Of a stretch of 6,613 nt of DNA, positions 4,226-6,613 are shown one piece after another. How positions within the stretch are numbered: the stretch's first letter is position 1; the number at the start of each line of letters is the position of its first letter. Made by a program: the position numbers and the translations under genes. The notes under the pieces are model-generated. The model was not told the DNA's origin. It worked only from the letters and a program-made list of their open reading frames with translations, and made no database searches. The DNA is from Planctomycetota bacterium (GTDB lineage: Bacteria; Planctomycetota; UBA1135; UBA2386): contig JAGQRA010000149.1 in NCBI GenBank assembly GCA_020425885.1, positions 1 through 6,613 on the forward strand, given 5' to 3'.

Positions 4226-6583
4226 ATGAACGCCGCAAGGGTCGCCGCCCGTCTGCTCGTCTGCTGGTTCGCCCCGCTCATGCCGTGCCAGCGCGACCTG
4301 GCAGCATGGCCGGCCGACGCATTCGCCGCGCTGAGCACGGTCCCGCTTCGCGATGCGGTGACGGCAGGCGAACTCGTGGTCGTCACCGATGGCGAGCACG
4401 CGGCAATCGGCGACGCCGACGTCTACGTCGTCGACCTCGACGACGTGGATGCGCCGACGCTGCAGTTCCTGCGCGCGCACTTCCACGGCGACAGCATGGT
4501 GGTGCTGGCGGCGCGACACGGCGTCCACTATCGCGCCGCGGCCGACGGCACGGTGGCCGTGGCGATGCCGCGAGACGGCGTCGTCGTCGCGGTGTCGGGC
4601 GACCTGATCGGCGCGGCTACGACGACGGCAGGTCGAGTCGACGTGATCGCTTTGCCACGGCGGGTGGTCTACGTCGAGGTCGTCGATGCCGACGGCCGGC
4701 CGACCTCGGATGTCATGGTGGCGGCGGTCAGTGGGCGATTGCGTGACCGGTCGGGCACCGCCCGCACCGACTTCACCGGTCGCGCTCGGGTGCGTGCCAG
4801 GCCAGGCAAGGAACTCCGGCTCGTCGCCCTCATGGTCGGCGACGAACAACCGTGTGTCGAGGTGCCGCCGAGCTACTTCGACCGCACGCATCCGGCGCTG
4901 CTGCGACTCGTGCTGCCGCCGCTGGGCCGCGTGTTCGCGCGCGGCGCCACGGCAGGTGGTGTGACCCTCGAGAGTCATCCCGACGACCATGCCTTGCGGC
5001 GGGTCACCGTGCCGCCGACGCGCTGTTCCGACGAGGGCGCGTGGTTCGACCATGTCGCCGTCGGCGCCGCGGTCACCGTCTGCGTGCCACTGCGAGGCAA
5101 GCTACAGAACCCGAAGCGCACGAGCGATGATGGACCGACAGCGGCCGGCGCCACAGCGACGATCGAGTGCGGACCCGATTCCGAACTCGAGAACTCGGTG
5201 CCCGTGAGCGGGCGGGTTCTGGATCGGGACGGCAGGCCCGTGCGCGATGCCGAGGTCTGGACCTGCCTCGTCTGCGAACACATCCGCCGGGTGCAGCAGG
5301 TGCGCACGGATCGCGAGGGTGGCTTCCAGCGACGGGTCCCGAAGGAGCTGATCGCCGCCGCCGAGGCGGTGCTGCTCGTGGCGCCGCGGTCGCTGGATGT
5401 CTCGAGCGCTGGTCCGGTGGCGATGGCGCCGATCGGCGCCATCGAGGGCGACCTTGCCATCGAACTCGGCGACATGCGCTACGGGCCGGTGCCGGTGTTC
5501 GCCAGCGGTCGCGTCATCGACAGCGAGGATCGGCCGGTGGCCGATGTGGTCGTCGCGATGAAGTGCTCGTCGGACTCGAGACGGAAATACCCCAGGCCCG
5601 GATGGACGGCGCGGACCGACGCCGAGGGTCGCTTCGAGCTGCGGGTCGTCGATCGCGACCCCGCCGACCACAGCGTCGAGGTCGCGACTCGCGGCTGGCT
5701 CGGCGACAGCGTCGCGATCGAAGCCGGAGCGACCGGCGTCGAACTGCGCGTCGGCCACGCCGGGCGCGTGATGGTTGCGATCTCACCGCCGAGATCGCGG
5801 CCATGGCTGGACGTCGAGCTCGTTCCCGCGGCGGGCGGCAAAGGCAAGAGCCAGCTCCGCAACTGCAACAAGGGCGGCGCGACCTTCGAGGACGTCTTGC
5901 CCGGCACCTACGATCTTCGGTTCGAGTTGCTGGGTCACGACATCGGCACCGTCGCCGGCATCCGGGTCGCGCCTGGCCAGACCTGCGATGATCCTCGCCT
6001 GAGCCCGCTGCAGCTGTCCGCGCTGGTGCAGCTCCTCGACGTGAGTCTGGTCGACGGGCACGGCAATCCGGTCATCGGACAGGTGCGCCTCACCAGCGTG
6101 CTGGATTCGGGCAAGAGCGCGGTCATCGACTGCCATGACGGCGGCCGGACAACGATACCGTTCGTCGACGGGCTGACGCTGCGGGCGGAAGGGCCCGAGC
6201 ATCGCCCCGTCGTGTTCCTGCCGTCGTTCGATCGGATCGAGGTGGCCATGCCTCCGCGCGCGCGCCTGCGTTTCGTCGTGCCGGAGGGACTGACCTTGCC
6301 CGATGGCATCCGCATCGACGAGCACCGCGGCTACGACGGCCTCGAGGTCAGGAACGGTGTCGAATGGCGACCGTCGGACAGTGGGCTCGTGCAGGTGTCC
6401 TTCGGCATCTGGAACCGGTGGACCGGGCCGGGCGGTCGCTTCCACACCTTGTGGACACAGTCCGTCTACATCCCGAAGGGCGACGCGATCAGGGACCTGC
6501 CACTCGAGATCGATGCGACGATCGTCGACGCCGCGCGATTGTTCATCGGCTCATTGCCGTCGGTGCCCGAATTGAGGCGGTGA
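4226..6583 (+). CDS. Exported multi-domain protein with carboxypeptidase-regulatory-like (Ig-fold) repeats
   Basis: The 785-residue protein starts at an ATG with AGGAA six bases upstream. Residues 1-22 form a plausible signal peptide (two Arg, then Leu-Leu-Val-Cys-Trp-Phe-Ala-Pro-Leu-Met-Pro-Cys). The Leu-Met-Pro-Cys end is not a good lipobox because of the Pro before Cys. Residues about 25-140 are an N-terminal region I do not recognise. Then come Ig-like or prealbumin-like beta domains of the CarboxypepD_reg type, marked by a strand followed by Asp-x-x-Gly/Asp-Arg-Pro and a later Thr-Asp-x-x-Gly turn: about 146-205, 326-390 and 426-490. Less regular beta domains follow at about 512-585 (with Leu-Pro-Gly-Thr-Tyr-Asp-Leu) and 598-665, and a C-terminal beta-rich region runs to 785. 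There is no catalytic domain, C-terminal anchor or sorting motif. Twelve Cys residues, including a Cys-Leu-Val-Cys at 347-350, could form disulfides outside the cytoplasm. The domains suggest a scaffold or carbohydrate/protein-binding surface role (inference). It is divergent from the FG-GAP gene. Confidence 0.83.
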   Translation: MNAARVAARLLVCWFAPLMPCQRDLAAWPADAFAALSTVPLRDAVTAGELVVVTDGEHAAIGDADVYVVDLDDVDAPTLQFLRAHFHGDSMVVLAARHGVHYRAAADGTVAVAMPRDGVVVAVSGDLIGAATTTAGRVDVIALPRRVVYVEVVDADGRPTSDVMVAAVSGRLRDRSGTARTDFTGRARVRARPGKELRLVALMVGDEQPCVEVPPSYFDRTHPALLRLVLPPLGRVFARGATAGGVTLESHPDDHALRRVTVPPTRCSDEGAWFDHVAVGAAVTVCVPLRGKLQNPKRTSDDGPTAAGATATIECGPDSELENSVPVSGRVLDRDGRPVRDAEVWTCLVCEHIRRVQQVRTDREGGFQRRVPKELIAAAEAVLLVAPRSLDVSSAGPVAMAPIGAIEGDLAIELGDMRYGPVPVFASGRVIDSEDRPVADVVVAMKCSSDSRRKYPRPGWTARTDAEGRFELRVVDRDPADHSVEVATRGWLGDSVAIEAGATGVELRVGHAGRVMVAISPPRSRPWLDVELVPAAGGKGKSQLRNCNKGGATFEDVLPGTYDLRFELLGHDIGTVAGIRVAPGQTCDDPRLSPLQLSALVQLLDVSLVDGHGNPVIGQVRLTSVLDSGKSAVIDCHDGGRTTIPFVDGLTLRAEGPEHRPVVFLPSFDRIEVAMPPRARLRFVVPEGLTLPDGIRIDEHRGYDGLEVRNGVEWRPSDSGLVQVSFGIWNRWTGPGGRFHTLWTQSVYIPKGDAIRDLPLEIDATIVDAARLFIGSLPSVPELRR

Positions 6584-6596
6584 AGAGCGGCAACGA

Positions 6597-6610
6597 TCGC
6601 CCGCAGGCGA
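6597..6610 (+). terminator. Possible terminator hairpin near window end
   Basis: TCGCC at 6597-6601 pairs with GGCGA at 6606-6610 around a 4-base loop, 13 bases after the stop codon of the 785-residue gene. The window ends three bases later, so any T-tract cannot be seen. It is a weak call. Confidence 0.22.
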
Positions 6611-6613
6611 CGC

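Noticed and set aside
1407..4229. A 940-residue plus-strand open frame running antisense to the AraC start, the exported-protein gene and the FG-GAP gene
   Set aside because: Stop codons are rare by chance in such GC-rich DNA. The product is Arg/His/Gln/Val-rich with no recognisable domain, and the opposite strand carries recognisable proteins with their own codon phase. Only the last part (4020-4229) is kept, as a possible small gene.
4237..4289. A lipoprotein signal (Leu-Met-Pro-Cys) in the 785-residue protein
   Set aside because: Proline directly before the cysteine is disfavoured by lipoprotein signal peptidase, so a standard signal peptide is more likely.
4187..5053. A 288-residue minus-strand open frame
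   Set aside because: It lies antisense to the N-terminal third of the 785-residue exported protein. It is His/Arg/Asp-rich with no domain, as expected of a shadow frame.
5783..6445. A 220-residue minus-strand open frame within the large exported-protein gene
   Set aside because: It is antisense to well-formed beta domains and has no ribosome site or recognisable motif.

Overview
The window is GC-rich bacterial DNA with dense coding and strong GC bias at third codon positions. It most likely comes from a member of the Planctomycetota (inference). The best lineage clue is the secreted-type protein at 3069-4190: FG-GAP/VCBS repeats followed by a C-terminal beta-rich module (Tyr-Gly-x-x-Cys-Gly opening, later an Ile-Pro-Leu-Pro turn and a Tyr-Phe-Met-Gln-Ala strand). 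That architecture is very common in some marine planctomycete lineages. The 785-residue string of carboxypeptidase-regulatory-like domains next to it fits the same picture. No rRNA, tRNA, CRISPR array, transposase or integrase was found.

Layout, left to right. Positions 1-545 (+) hold the 3' part of a GNAT-type acetyltransferase of the kind found in polysaccharide loci; its start lies outside the window. It converges on a two-gene minus-strand operon: an AraC-family regulator (963-1724) whose stop overlaps the start of a small VOC/glyoxalase-fold protein (568-966) by four bases. A 22-base convergent gap between the acetyltransferase and the VOC gene holds a perfect 6-bp hairpin that could stop transcription from both sides. 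A 219-base non-coding gap (1725-1943) follows, with two mutually exclusive inverted repeats near the end of the next gene. Next are two minus-strand genes for probable exported proteins: an unrecognised 324-residue protein with a signal peptide (1944-2918) and the FG-GAP repeat protein (3069-about 4190). Divergent from these, on the plus strand, is the 785-residue multi-domain exported protein (4226-6583).

How the genes relate. Only the AraC-VOC pair shows hard evidence of joint expression (ATGA overlap). The three exported proteins look like cell-surface or periplasmic accessory proteins; the sequence gives no specific substrate for any of them. The oddest spot is the divergent junction at about 4020-4230. 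There the FG-GAP reading frame has no signal peptide and no ATG, the GC-rich codon phase moves to a different frame, and a plus-strand open frame ends in an ATGA overlap with the 785-residue gene. This points to a 5' truncation or frameshift of the FG-GAP gene, or to a small unannotated leader gene. I did not find convincing evidence for a new defence or enzymatic system in this window.
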